The notes: generated by a model not told the origin, from the letters alone. DNA of 64,000 nucleotides from Anaerolineae bacterium UTCFX1 (GCA_002050275.1 MWTB01000004.1:248001-312000), one strand, 5' to 3'. Shown: positions 17,826 through 26,637, counted from the first letter of the stretch. A program made the numbers and translations.

Positions 17826-20651
17826 ATGAAACCCCGATTTTCCGCCGTTTCGATCATGACGCTAGCAGCGCTTGTGTTGTCGTTGGCGCCTGCCGCGGCG
17901 CGTCCATCAAGCGCATTAGCCGCAACATGCTATCAGGCGCAATTTGTAGCGGATGTGACCGTCCCCGATAAGACGAATTTCCAGCCGAACGCCGCTTTTA
18001 AGAAAACATGGCGATTAAAAAATATCGGCTCTTGCGCGTGGAATAACGTGACCATGGTCTTCGATTCCGGCGCGCAAATGGGCAGCGTGGCGGCGGTTTC
18101 AGTGACGAACGGCATCGCGCCCGGTCAAGCAGTAGACGTGAGCGTTGACTTGACCGCACCGAACGCGCCCGGTCATTACATCGGCTACTGGAAATTCAAG
18201 AACGATAAAGGGACTCCCTTCGGCATTGGCGCAAACGCCGATAAGAATTGGTGGGTGGAGATTAACGTCGTCGGAACGCCGACGACTAATGTGGCGTATG
18301 ATTTCGTCGCAAAAGCCGGCGACGCTAAATGGTCCAATCTCGCCGGCGCGTTGAAATTCCCCGGCGTCGACGGCGACGCAAAAGGCTTCGCACTGAGCGG
18401 CTCGAAGTTTGTCTATGAAGATAACACCACGCCGCAATCCTCCATCCTCGTCGCGCCTCAAAATATCGCTAACGGTTATATTCAAGCCGAGTATCCCGCG
18501 TTTGCCGTGCAAAAAGGCGACGTGTTTCAAACCGAGTTGGGATGCGAAGTCTCGGCAAAAAGTTGCTATGTGCAATTTAGGCTCGCTTACAAGATCAAAG
18601 ATTCAGATTCTCCGATCACTATCTTCCAATTTAATGAACGCTGGGAAGGGCTGAGAAAACCAGCAAACGTTCGGCCGGTCAATTTGGATTTCCTCGCTGG
18701 TAAGAACGTTAAATTTATTCTTTTCATGTCGGCGTATGGCTCGCCGGCGGGCGATCGCGCTATGTGGGGCAATCCGGTCATCACCCGGCAGGGAAGCGTT
18801 CCACCTCCAACAGCGACGGAGACTCCGTCAACCGCCGTTCCTACCAATACTCCCGCACCCATCACCCCTACCATTCCACCATCGTCATGCGATAAGGTCC
18901 AATTTATCGCCGATGTGACCGTGCCAGACGGATCCACATACGCGCCCGGCGCCGCCTTTACAAAGACATGGCGCTTGAAGAACGTTGGTTCATGCGCATG
19001 GACGACCTCGTATCAACTCGTCTTCTACAATGGCGAGCAGATGAGCGCTCCCGCTTCCGCGGCTTTCCCGCGCAACGTGGAGGTCGGACAGACGATTGAT
19101 ATTTCCGTCAACATGACCGCGCCTTCCGCCGCCGGCTCCTACCGCGGATATTGGATGTTCAAGAACGCCAGCGGCGCGCTGTTCGGCATCGGCGCGCAAG
19201 CGAACAAACCCTGGTGGGTAGATATCAAAGTTTCCGGCTCTGCCGCAACGCCCGGCGCGCCCACAAAAACACCTGCGCCCACATCTACGCCAATCGCTGG
19301 CGGAGTAACCGTGACACCCGCGCCGGGCACAGCGTATGATTTCGCCGCCGAAGTCTGTTCCGCGACGTGGTTCAGCGGAGCAGGTCAATTACCCTGCCCC
19401 GGCGCAGACGGCGATAAGCGCGGCTTCGTGTTGAAGTTGTCCAATGGCGCAAAATTGGAATCGGGTTCATTGGATCCCCGCCCGTCCATTTTAACTTTCC
19501 CGCAAAACATTTCAAGCGGATATATTCAGGGATTCTACCCCGCCTTCCGCGTACAGAACGGCGATCGCTTCCGCTCGACTATCTCTTGCGAAAACGGTTC
19601 CACTTTATGCTATGCGGCATTCCGACTGGATTACGAATCCTCGCCTGGGCAGGTGTCTACATTCTGGGGTCCTTTTCTCGAACGCTATGAAGGGCAGTCC
19701 TTCAATGTAGACGTTGACCTCTCGGCGCTTGCCGGGAAAGACGTCAAATTTGCTCTCAGCGTTCTGGCAGCCGGACCCGCGACCGGCGACCGCGCTTTAT
19801 GGGTCGGTCCGCATATTTATCGCGCTGTCAGCGGCAACTCCACTCTACCGGACCTGAACATCAGCGCAATGAGCATATCCTTTCCCAACCAGAGTTGCTT
19901 CAACCCTAGCGACGTCTTAGGCGTACGCGTGAACATAACCAATAGCGGGCAAGCGCCCGCTGGGAATTTCGCAGTGCAGAGCGCTAGCGAGCAACAAATC
20001 GTCAACGGGTTGGCGGTCGGCGAAACCAAAACGCTCTTCTTCAACGGCTATAGCAACCCCGTCAGCGTAACTATAGATCTCGCTAACGCTGTGGCTGAAA
20101 GCAACGAACAGAATAACTCGCGCTCCGAAACTTTGCCTGTGCCAACTCCGCCATTGCCATGCAGCGGCTCCCCAACGCCCAATTCCACATCCACGCCCGA
20201 CCCAACGAGCGGCTGGAATCCATTCCAGAACGGCAAATACAAATTTGGAGTTCGCATCCCTTCCAACGCAACTGCGACTATGTCTGATAATTCCGGCCGC
20301 GCCGATTTCCCCGTCGCAGGCGGCACAAACTTGCGTGAGAAATATCTCCAAATCACGGTCACAGAAGGAGCTGCCGTTTGTCAATATGCGAGCGGCGTAG
20401 CGACTGCATCCAGTTCAGTTACGATTAACAACGTCCAGTTCCTCAAAGAGGAAGGCTCGGAAGGCGCGGCTGGCTCATTCTATGACTGGCTCAGTTTTTC
20501 AACAGCGAAGAACAACGCTTGCATCAACTTTGCTTTTGTCCTTCAATCGGTGAATCCGGGCAACCTGCCCACGCCTCCGCCAGTCTTCGACAAAGCGGCT
20601 GAAGCGGTATTCTTCAATCAGGTTATTAATACGTTCGCGTTCACCCCGTAA
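17826..20651 (+). CDS. Secreted protein with two NBR1 Ig-like domains and a CARDB-type domain
   Basis: A 941-residue exported protein. A signal peptide (about 1-36, ending SSALAA) is followed by an NBR1 Ig-like domain (about 37-150; FKKTWRLKNIGSCAWNN), a sandwich-like region, a Thr/Pro linker, a second NBR1 domain (about 355-470; FTKTWRLKNVGSCAWTT), a second sandwich-like region, a CARDB-like domain (LPDLNISAMSISFPNQSCFN) and a C-terminal module. The two halves are clearly an internal duplication. NBR1 domains are named from the eukaryotic autophagy receptor and are common in Chloroflexota surface proteins; the role is unknown, possibly cell-surface binding. ATG 17826 follows GAGGAGAAG. Confidence 0.85.
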   Translation: MKPRFSAVSIMTLAALVLSLAPAAARPSSALAATCYQAQFVADVTVPDKTNFQPNAAFKKTWRLKNIGSCAWNNVTMVFDSGAQMGSVAAVSVTNGIAPGQAVDVSVDLTAPNAPGHYIGYWKFKNDKGTPFGIGANADKNWWVEINVVGTPTTNVAYDFVAKAGDAKWSNLAGALKFPGVDGDAKGFALSGSKFVYEDNTTPQSSILVAPQNIANGYIQAEYPAFAVQKGDVFQTELGCEVSAKSCYVQFRLAYKIKDSDSPITIFQFNERWEGLRKPANVRPVNLDFLAGKNVKFILFMSAYGSPAGDRAMWGNPVITRQGSVPPPTATETPSTAVPTNTPAPITPTIPPSSCDKVQFIADVTVPDGSTYAPGAAFTKTWRLKNVGSCAWTTSYQLVFYNGEQMSAPASAAFPRNVEVGQTIDISVNMTAPSAAGSYRGYWMFKNASGALFGIGAQANKPWWVDIKVSGSAATPGAPTKTPAPTSTPIAGGVTVTPAPGTAYDFAAEVCSATWFSGAGQLPCPGADGDKRGFVLKLSNGAKLESGSLDPRPSILTFPQNISSGYIQGFYPAFRVQNGDRFRSTISCENGSTLCYAAFRLDYESSPGQVSTFWGPFLERYEGQSFNVDVDLSALAGKDVKFALSVLAAGPATGDRALWVGPHIYRAVSGNSTLPDLNISAMSISFPNQSCFNPSDVLGVRVNITNSGQAPAGNFAVQSASEQQIVNGLAVGETKTLFFNGYSNPVSVTIDLANAVAESNEQNNSRSETLPVPTPPLPCSGSPTPNSTSTPDPTSGWNPFQNGKYKFGVRIPSNATATMSDNSGRADFPVAGGTNLREKYLQITVTEGAAVCQYASGVATASSSVTINNVQFLKEEGSEGAAGSFYDWLSFSTAKNNACINFAFVLQSVNPGNLPTPPPVFDKAAEAVFFNQVINTFAFTP

Positions 20652-20753
20652 AACGTTCGTTCTCTTCCCCCATCTTCGACGCGCCTTCATCGCCTGGCAA
20701 GTTTTATCAAATCCGCCTTACGCCGGTGGAAAAGGCTCGCGGGATGTTCAACG

Positions 20754-21473
20754 ATGTCTAGCGACCGCCCTACCCTCCTCTTCGCCGATGACGATCCCAC
20801 TATCGCGGACAGTCTTGCGCCGTTCCTCGAACGCGCCGGCTTTCATATGCTGGTCGTCTCAGACGGTATGACCGCGTTCGAGAAAGCGCAAACGCATCGT
20901 CCCGAACTGATCATTCTCGATGTGCTTATGCCGCGCATGGACGGGCGCGAAACCCTGCGCCGCTTACGGAAATCCAACATCTGGACGCCCACGATACTGC
21001 TCACACAAGTCGGCGAAGCCTCCGAGCGCGCGCTCGCTCTCGAAGAAGGCGCCGATGATTATCTCAACAAACCGTTTGACCCGCATGAGCTATTGGCGCG
21101 CATCCGCGCTGTGTTAAGGCGCACACGCCCCGGCGAACGTTCGCTTTCGAGCGCCTGGTTGCTCACCGCCGATGAACTCATGTTAGATCGTCGCGCCCGC
21201 CGTGCCAGCCTATCTGGGGAGACTATCGAACTCACGCCTAAAGCGCTCGCTGTGTTGGAATATCTGATGACTCATCCCGACGAAACCATTTCGCGCGAAC
21301 GCTTGTTGGACGTGGTCTGGGGTTGGGAATATCCCACCGGTACGCGCACCGTGGACACGCGTATGGCAGAACTCCGTCGTGCGTTAGACGATAATCCATC
21401 CGAGCCGCGCTTTATCGAAACGATTCCGAGCGAGGGCTACCGTTTTATCGCATCCGTTCATGGAGAGGGTTAG
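20754..21473 (+). CDS. OmpR/PhoB-family response regulator
   Basis: A 239-residue two-domain regulator. The receiver (1-120) has the acidic pair FADDDP, phospho-acceptor Asp in LIILDVLMPRMDG, and the conserved Lys in YLNKPFDP. The winged-helix effector (about 138-235) has ELTPKALAVLEYLMTHPDE and GTRTVDTRMAELRRAL. It lies seven bases ahead of the sensor kinase, so they form a pair. No clear RBS precedes ATG 20754. The target is unknown; the upstream surface protein and downstream ECF sigma gene are candidates by position only. Confidence 0.95.
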   Translation: MSSDRPTLLFADDDPTIADSLAPFLERAGFHMLVVSDGMTAFEKAQTHRPELIILDVLMPRMDGRETLRRLRKSNIWTPTILLTQVGEASERALALEEGADDYLNKPFDPHELLARIRAVLRRTRPGERSLSSAWLLTADELMLDRRARRASLSGETIELTPKALAVLEYLMTHPDETISRERLLDVVWGWEYPTGTRTVDTRMAELRRALDDNPSEPRFIETIPSEGYRFIASVHGEG

Positions 21474-21479
21474 AAGCCG

Positions 21480-22445
21480 ATGTTTGAAAAGTGGAAGGAA
21501 TATCTGTGGTTGCTCTTGCCACCCTTTGCAGGGCTGACGTTCTTCCTCTCTGCGCGATTCTTTCTGCCGGTTATTTCACCGTTCATCTCAACGATTGATT
21601 TTGGAATCGTCGGCTTCGTTTTTGGAACGACTATCCGCAACGCCAGCGCCGTCGCATTTATCCTCGGTTTTGTAGTCGCCGCCGCCTTTCTGCTCGTCTA
21701 TCGCTGGAATTCACGTCGCACTTCAGAAGCGCGAACCCTCTATGCCGACTTTGTACAAGAGACGCAATGGAAGCGGCGACAATTCCTCCGGCGGCTCGAT
21801 CATGAGGTCAAAAATCCGCTAACAGGCTTGCGCGCAGCATTAGTGAACTTGCAAGAGGCGCAAACAGAGGATGAACGTTTGCAGGCGAGTCAAAACGCCA
21901 ACCGAGCGGTACAACGCTTAACGCGCTTGCTAACCGACCTGCGTAAATTAGCAGATCTCGACGAACGTCCGATCGAACGGTATCCCGTCAACATTCCCGA
22001 TCTGCTTGACGATGTGGTCCAAGCGGTGCAAAGTTCTTCGGCGCATGAAAAAAAGAATATCAGTCTATTAATTCCGAAAGTCCCCTCGCCGTTTCCCGTC
22101 GTGATCGGCGACCGCGATTTGCTGGCTCTAGCGTCGTATAACCTCGTAGAAAATGCGCTTAAGTTTACGTCTACCGACGATTCGGTGGAGGTACGCGCGC
22201 TCGAAGACGGACGATCCATCATCATCGAGGTAGCAGACTCGGGCGTAGGCATTCCTTCCGAAGATCTGTCAAAGATCTTTGAGGAGTTATATCGCGGGTC
22301 TAATGCGCGTAGTACAGAAGGCAGCGGTTTAGGGCTGGCGTTGGTTAATCGCATAGCCGCATTGCACGGGGGCGGCGTAGGCGTGCGTTCCAGTCAAAAT
22401 GAACCGCGCGGGACCGTGGTCACTTTGCGGCTGCCGAGACGCTAG
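21480..22445 (+). CDS. Sensor histidine kinase
   Basis: A 321-residue membrane kinase. Two helices at the N terminus (about 10-30 and 37-75) enclose only a short loop, so there is no large outside sensor domain. HisKA has the phospho-acceptor in FLRRLDHEVKNPLTGLRA; the ATPase has N box NLVENALKF, G1 DSGVGIPSEDL and G2 GSGLGLALVNRI. It partners the response regulator immediately upstream. The short extracytoplasmic part suggests membrane or intramembrane sensing (inference). Confidence 0.94.
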   Translation: MFEKWKEYLWLLLPPFAGLTFFLSARFFLPVISPFISTIDFGIVGFVFGTTIRNASAVAFILGFVVAAAFLLVYRWNSRRTSEARTLYADFVQETQWKRRQFLRRLDHEVKNPLTGLRAALVNLQEAQTEDERLQASQNANRAVQRLTRLLTDLRKLADLDERPIERYPVNIPDLLDDVVQAVQSSSAHEKKNISLLIPKVPSPFPVVIGDRDLLALASYNLVENALKFTSTDDSVEVRALEDGRSIIIEVADSGVGIPSEDLSKIFEELYRGSNARSTEGSGLGLALVNRIAALHGGGVGVRSSQNEPRGTVVTLRLPRR

Positions 22446-22536
22446 AGTTCCCTCTTCTGGAAGAATCCAATAGAGCGCGGCGGAGTATGTTACAAAACAG
22501 TAACATCTCTGCGACATGCTTGTAACAATAGGGGCG

Positions 22537-22542
22537 TATGAT
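22537..22542 (+). promoter_or_regulatory. -10 box for a probably leaderless sigma-factor gene
   Basis: TATGAT followed by six bases and ATG 22549. This decides the start over ATG 22516, which would put the promoter inside the gene. Confidence 0.55.
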
Positions 22543-22548
22543 ATATGC

Positions 22549-23178
22549 ATGGAACCTCTCGTAAATACCGACATGATGTTGATTGAGACGGCTCAACGCG
22601 GCGATGCGGATGCGTTCAATCTGCTCGTTTTGAAATATCAAGACTTACTGTATCGCATTTCGCTGCGGATCGTTCAAGATGAATGTACCGCAGAAGACGC
22701 CATGCAGAACGCATTCCTTCAAGCCTTTCAAAAGATTCGTTCGTTTCGCGGTGGTTCGTTCAAGAGTTGGCTGGTTCGGGTGGCAATCAACGCAAGCTAC
22801 GACGAATTGCGCCGCTTGAAAAGGCACAATACGTTCTCTCTCGAACCATTTAATGCGGAAGGGGAAGAGATTGAATCTCCAGCATGGATGTCGGACCTTT
22901 CCTCCGCTCCACAGGAATTAACAGAATCGCGCGAATTAGAGCGCGTCTTACAGATATGTATCCATGCACTGACCCCAGAGTATCGCCTGATCGTCACTTT
23001 GGTGGATATCGAAGGCATGTCGTACGATGAAGCGGCGCGCGCGGCTCGCGTGCCGGTAGGAACGGTAAAGAGTCGCCTCGCACGGGCGCGGATGCAATTA
23101 CGGGCAGCGTTGAGAAAATTCGAAAGCCTACTTCCATCGGCGTATCAGGTTGAATTACCGGTTTCGGTCTACGCCTAA
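22549..23178 (+). CDS. ECF-type RNA polymerase sigma factor
   Basis: A sigma-70 family factor of about 209 residues. Region 2 (about 10-85) reads FNLLVLKYQDLLYRISLRI and EDAMQNAFLQAFQKIRSFRG. Region 4 (about 130-195) reads LTPEYRLIVTLVDIEGMSYD and GTVKSRLARARMQLRAAL. The domain order is that of RpoE-like ECF sigmas. No anti-sigma gene with a zinc-binding domain follows; the next gene is convergent. Regulation could come from the adjacent two-component system. The start at 22549 rests on the -10 spacing. Confidence 0.9.
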   Translation: MEPLVNTDMMLIETAQRGDADAFNLLVLKYQDLLYRISLRIVQDECTAEDAMQNAFLQAFQKIRSFRGGSFKSWLVRVAINASYDELRRLKRHNTFSLEPFNAEGEEIESPAWMSDLSSAPQELTESRELERVLQICIHALTPEYRLIVTLVDIEGMSYDEAARAARVPVGTVKSRLARARMQLRAALRKFESLLPSAYQVELPVSVYA

Positions 23179-23236
23179 TTTTGAAGAGAACAATAAAAAA
23201 CGCGCGGCGCTCGTATTGCCGATTGGAAGGGCGTCG

Positions 23237-23722
23237 TTAATTTTTATTGTTCCATTCGGCACAGCGATGGCGGTTGGTTTTCCGCCACTGTTCGATGCGA
23301 TTACTGAGAGGGCGGTCTGTCCGGGCGCCGTATATCCAATCGTTATCTTGAAATACGGAAGTGTCAATGATGTCGATCTCGGGAAAATAGCTATCCATTG
23401 AATTTGAATTGAATAGTCGTTCAAATTTTTCGAAGGTGAAGAGCCCCCCTCCATTGACTTTATTCTGTCTTGCCGTTTTTGACGAATCACTATCAAGCGC
23501 GCGCCCGCTCTGGTCTTGTGGCAAATCCACCGGGTACACCTGATGTTGAATGGGAAGTTCTGTAGCGGGCGGCGGACCTACGGTGTCAACCACTGTGACC
23601 AACTCGGTCGCGGGTGGCTCGGTCGCAGGGATTTCTGTCGCGCCGCTGGGAACATTGCACGCCGAGATGGGTAAGATCATCATCGCTAACGAAAGAACGC
23701 CTTTCACACTTCTACGCTTCAT
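23237..23722 (-). CDS. Putative lipoprotein, possibly shortened at the 3' end
   Basis: A 161-residue protein beginning MKRRSVKGVLSLAMMILPIS and then Ala-Cys, a good lipobox, followed by a Thr/Pro-rich linker and a segment (VNGGGLFTFEKFERLFNSNS ... YFPEIDIIDTSVFQDNDWIY) of unknown function. ATG 23722 follows AAGGATA. After NDWIYGA the composition turns Arg-rich and the frame ends soon, which could reflect a frameshift; the overlapping frame continues with GYTAPGQTALSVIASNSGG. Convergent with the sigma gene. Function not recognised. Confidence 0.6.
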   Translation of the reverse strand: MKRRSVKGVLSLAMMILPISACNVPSGATEIPATEPPATELVTVVDTVGPPPATELPIQHQVYPVDLPQDQSGRALDSDSSKTARQNKVNGGGLFTFEKFERLFNSNSMDSYFPEIDIIDTSVFQDNDWIYGARTDRPLSNRIEQWRKTNRHRCAEWNNKN

Positions 23723-23811
23723 GAGAATATCCTTGGAAAGTGATTTCGATATTGAATTGTATAAGATATTTGCGATTTGACGTACAGCAAGCAAGTACCC
23801 CCTTCAGACGT

Positions 23812-23846
23812 ACAACCTTGCGAAGGTTCAGAACCTTCGCAAGGTT
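23812..23846. terminator. Perfect 35-bp palindrome, likely terminator of etfBA
   Basis: CAACCTTGCGAAGGTTC, one base, and its exact inverse. Each arm is itself nearly palindromic. It lies seven bases past the etfA stop. A related imperfect copy sits before thyX (6175-6210), so it is also a dispersed repeat. Confidence 0.7.
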
Positions 23847-23853
23847 GTCAACA

Positions 23854-24867
23854 TTATTTTCCTAATTTCTTCTTGAACGCTTCCGTCAACGCGGGGACGA
23901 TTTGGAACAGGTCGCCGACCACGCCATAGCGCGCCACTTTGAAGATCGGCGCATCGGGGTCTTTGTTGATCGCAACGACCATCTTCGCAGAGCGGATTCC
24001 CGCGAGATGTTGGATCGCGCCTGAGATTCCGCAGGCGATATACAGATCAGGCGCGACGACTTTACCCGTCTGCCCAACTTGATTCGAGTAGGGGATGTAG
24101 CCTCCGTCCACCGCCGCGCGTGAGGCGCCGACCGCGCCGCCGAGCGTGGATGCGAGTTCGCCGACGAGTTTGAATCCCTGATGTGCGCGCCAGATTTCTG
24201 CTTGCTTATCGTCGAGTCCAGCAGGCGGTTGCAGGGATGGATTGTTCGACACGCCGCGTCCGCCTGAAACGATGACGCCCGCGTCGTTGAGGCTGACTCC
24301 AACATCGGCAACGCTGTAACCTTCGACGGTCGTGAGCGCGTCGGTCTTCGCTTCCACTTTTGTGATCGTCCCAGTTTTGCCGGCAGTTTTTTCTGGCTTC
24401 GGAAACGCGCGTCCGCGCAACGTGATGAGTTGCGGCTTCGCGGATGCGGTCACTTTCTCGAACAATTTGCCTTCGTAAATTGGTCTTGTGACGACAATTG
24501 AATCGCCGTTCACTTCAACGGCTGTCGCGTCGGTGATGACGTTGGTGTTCAAATCCACTGCCGACATGGCGGCGAACTCGCGGGTGCGAGTCGTTGTGGG
24601 GAACAGGATCAGGTCGGGGGTCCGAGAAGAAGCGATGGCAGAAAGAGTCGAAGCGTACGTCTCAGCGCGAAAATCCAAAAGCGCGGGATCGTCTGCAACG
24701 AGCACGTCATCCGCGCCATATTCCAACGCGGCTTTCGCCACATCATCAACGCTAGAGCCAAAAACTAAAGCGGTTGTCGCGCCAAAACTTTTTGCGAGTC
24801 CTAACGCTTCCCACGACGTGGCTTGCGCCTCGCCTTTGAAGTGATCAATGTACACAAAAATTTTCAT
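23854..24867 (-). CDS. etfA: Electron transfer flavoprotein alpha subunit
   Basis: Large ETF subunit binding FAD, 337 residues. The N-terminal alpha/beta domain starts [20 protein letters not shown]. The C-terminal FAD domain has [37 protein letters not shown] and [11 protein letters not shown]. Its ATG overlaps the etfB stop by four bases (ATGA). ETF passes electrons from acyl-CoA or other dehydrogenases to a quinone reductase, or bifurcates them; no ETF-QO or Fix genes are present here to decide. Confidence 0.96.
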   Translation of the reverse strand: MKIFVYIDHFKGEAQATSWEALGLAKSFGATTALVFGSSVDDVAKAALEYGADDVLVADDPALLDFRAETYASTLSAIASSRTPDLILFPTTTRTREFAAMSAVDLNTNVITDATAVEVNGDSIVVTRPIYEGKLFEKVTASAKPQLITLRGRAFPKPEKTAGKTGTITKVEAKTDALTTVEGYSVADVGVSLNDAGVIVSGGRGVSNNPSLQPPAGLDDKQAEIWRAHQGFKLVGELASTLGGAVGASRAAVDGGYIPYSNQVGQTGKVVAPDLYIACGISGAIQHLAGIRSAKMVVAINKDPDAPIFKVARYGVVGDLFQIVPALTEAFKKKLGK

Positions 24868-25661
24868 AACACTTTCTCCGCGATGAGTTTGTCGGCAAGT
24901 TTATCGGCGATTTCGGCGGCGCTTTCGCCCGAAATAATTTCAACGGACGTGTCGCGCGCGGGCGGGTTCATCAACTCACTGCGCGTGATGATCGCATCGG
25001 GCGCGGCGATTCCCAAGTCGCTCAACGACCACACGGGGATTTCGGCTTTCGACGCTTTGCGAATTCCCATAAACGACGGATAGCGCGGCTCGCCGATGCT
25101 TTGCACAACGCTGATGACCGCGGGCAGATTCGCTTTGACGGATTGCCTGCCCTCTTCGATGACTCGTTCAACGCTCACGCTTCTTTCCTCGCCCTTCGAC
25201 TCGCTCAGGGTGTCAACTTTGATCTGTCCTGCCAACCCCAGCAGTGACCACCCCAAAGCGCGCGCCGTCTGCGCAGATGTGAGTCCTGAGCCGTTATCAA
25301 GCGTTTGCCGTCCGAACACGACCATGTCCACGCCGCCGACCTTTTGGATCGCCGCGGCAAGGACTCGCGCCGCCCCAACCGTGTCGAGATCGTTGAGCGC
25401 AGGGTCAGAAACGAGGATCGCATCGTCCGCGCCCATGGCGAGCGCGTGCTTCAGCGCCTCTTTCGCGGACTCGGGTCCGATGCACAACGCGGTGACCGTT
25501 GAGCCGCTCACCGCTTCCCTCTGCTGAAGCGCGCCTTCGACCGCGTACTCGTCAAATGGGTTGATGACCAGCGGCGCGTCCCCTGTGTTGATCTGCCCAT
25601 TCTCGGCTTTGATCTTCGCCTCCGAGTCTGGGACTTGTTTGATACATGCGATGATTTTCAA
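24864..25661 (-). CDS. etfB: Electron transfer flavoprotein beta subunit
   Basis: Small ETF subunit that binds AMP (or a second FAD in bifurcating types), 265 residues. It opens with IIACIKQVPDSEAKIKAENG and has VINPFDEYAVEGALQQRE and the ADP-binding region VFGRQTLDNGSGLTSAQTAR. A short insert LSESKGEE before SVSVERVIEEG is encoded by a dispersed 19-bp repeat (25192-25210). RBS AAGGAG lies upstream of ATG 25661. Cotranscribed with etfA, ending at the palindrome 23812-23846. Confidence 0.96.
   Translation of the reverse strand: MKIIACIKQVPDSEAKIKAENGQINTGDAPLVINPFDEYAVEGALQQREAVSGSTVTALCIGPESAKEALKHALAMGADDAILVSDPALNDLDTVGAARVLAAAIQKVGGVDMVVFGRQTLDNGSGLTSAQTARALGWSLLGLAGQIKVDTLSESKGEERSVSVERVIEEGRQSVKANLPAVISVVQSIGEPRYPSFMGIRKASKAEIPVWSLSDLGIAAPDAIITRSELMNPPARDTSVEIISGESAAEIADKLADKLIAEKVL
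25192..25210. repeat. Dispersed repeat CCCTTCGACTCGCTCAGGG inside etfB
   Basis: A 19-bp imperfect palindrome in frame in etfB, giving LSESKGE. A variant (CCCTTCGGCATACTCAGGG, 54253-54271) forms the centre of the pheS/pheT nonad element. Confidence 0.7.
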
Positions 25662-25690
25662 TTGTGGCTCCTTGAGATTTATGATTTTAT

Positions 25691-25804
25691 CCCGTCATTG
25701 CGAGGAGGGTCGAGGACCCGACGAAGCAATCCCCAACACCATTAGCCACTCCACGCCGTCTTGGGAGTTGCTTCGGGCGGACAAGCGCGCCCTCGCAATG
25801 AGGG
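25691..25804. repeat. REP/BIME-like palindromic element (CGTCATTGCGAGG type)
   Basis: Starts CCCGTCATTGCGAGGAGG, includes GAAGCAATCC, and closes with GTTGCTTCGG and CCTCGCAATGAGGG. The two halves are inverted copies separated by about 25 bases. It belongs to a common dispersed intergenic repeat type and lies upstream of etfB. Confidence 0.75.
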
Positions 25805-25812
25805 AAACATGC

Positions 25813-26103
25813 TCATTGAATGCTCGTAAAACTGATCAACTTTCCAGTCTTCAGCGCAAGTTCGCAGGCATGACCGTGGATCGTGTAAGCAGAGAACGTC
25901 TCGCTATCATCGTTCAATCTGACGCGAGAAAAGAATGTGCCAGCATCGGGTTTTTCCGCTTTCCAGAGGATCGTTCCATCGTGCCCCAGCAAATATAAAT
26001 TGGATTCATTGCGGGGGAATCCGCTCGGGTTTTCCAGCACGATCACACCCGCGTTGACTTGAATTGTCTTATCAATCTTTGTGTAGAGAGGTTGGATATC
26101 CAT
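25813..26103 (-). CDS. Hypothetical small protein
   Basis: A 96-residue soluble protein with no signal peptide. It contains NLYLLGHDGTILWKAEKPDA, the beta-strand style of a single PQQ/WD-like repeat blade, followed by a stretch ending CELALKTGKLISF. ATG 26103 has no strong RBS; TATAAT lies about 25 bases upstream on the minus strand. Function unknown. It might be a fragment of a larger repeat protein, but it has its own start and a coding-like composition. Confidence 0.6.
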   Translation of the reverse strand: MDIQPLYTKIDKTIQVNAGVIVLENPSGFPRNESNLYLLGHDGTILWKAEKPDAGTFFSRVRLNDDSETFSAYTIHGHACELALKTGKLISFTSIQ

Positions 26104-26154
26104 AACGATTCTTTTGCATTTCTTCGATTATACCCCCTTGGTTAAATAAAATAA

Positions 26155-26185
26155 GCCCGATGCTTTTTTAAACTCTGCACCGGGC
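26155..26185 (-). terminator. Terminator after the 40-residue membrane peptide gene
   Basis: On the minus strand, GCCCGGTGC pairs with GCATCGGGC, followed by TTATTTTATTT. It lies about 20 bases past the stop of the small gene at 26204-26326. Confidence 0.75.
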
Positions 26186-26203
26186 TAGGAGGGGCGTCTA
26201 CGT

Positions 26204-26326
26204 TCATATCTTTTTCTCGACGCCCATGTTGCTCAGCTCGTCCGAGTTGCTATTCGCGACGAGCGGGTCGGCAACAGCAAATGCCGCAAACAAGAGCAGG
26301 CAAATCACAATAACGGCGGCAAACAT
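26204..26326 (-). CDS. 40-residue single-pass membrane peptide
   Basis: A short gene with a strong RBS (AAAGGAG, seven bases before ATG 26326) and its own terminator, both of which support it. The product is MFAAVIVICLLLFAAFAVAD plus a polar tail of 20 residues (PLVANSNSDELSNMGVEKKI). The hydrophobic part could be a membrane anchor or a signal peptide with AFA-VAD as a cleavage site. Function unknown. It lies between the hypothetical gene at 25813 and tRNA-Leu. Confidence 0.65.
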   Translation of the reverse strand: MFAAVIVICLLLFAAFAVADPLVANSNSDELSNMGVEKKI

Positions 26327-26471
26327 GATCTACTCCTTTCTCTATGCCTACTTAAACGTCATCAGGGCTGAAAAGTTGTATCCCCTAACGGTACTGTAAT
26401 GAATCGGCGCTTCGAATGTATATGGTTCTTGAATGAAGCGTCGCCGCGCAACTTTATCCACTCGTTTTGCG

Positions 26472-26499
26472 TTGACAAAATACGCCTTTGAGATAAAAT
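26472..26499 (+). promoter_or_regulatory. tRNA-Leu promoter
   Basis: TTGACA (26472-26477), 16 bp, TAAAAT (26494-26499), 15 bp before the tRNA. Confidence 0.8.
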
Positions 26500-26514
26500 T
26501 CAATCCGCAAATAA

Positions 26515-26598
26515 GCCGAAGTGGCGGAACTGGCAGACGCGCCACGTTCAGGGCGTGGTGAGAGCAATCTCTTGAGGGTTCAAATCCCTCCTTCGGCA
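26515..26598 (+). tRNA. tRNA-Leu (CAG)
   Basis: Acceptor GCCGAAG pairs with CTTCGGC. The anticodon arm CCACG-TTCAGGG-CGTGG gives CAG. A variable arm (GAGCAATCTC) marks a class II tRNA, and the T arm reads GGGTTCAAATCCC. The CCA end is not fully encoded. Confidence 0.95.
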
Positions 26599-26615
26599 CA
26601 GAAAGAAGTTGAAAT

Positions 26616-26637
26616 TCCGCTGAAAGGCGGATTTTTA
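26616..26637 (+). terminator. Terminator after tRNA-Leu
   Basis: TCCGC, short loop, GCGGA, then TTTTT. Confidence 0.7.

Noticed and set aside
20754..23178. ECF sigma with a dedicated anti-sigma partner
   Set aside because: No zinc-binding anti-sigma motif or small membrane partner is found next to the sigma gene.
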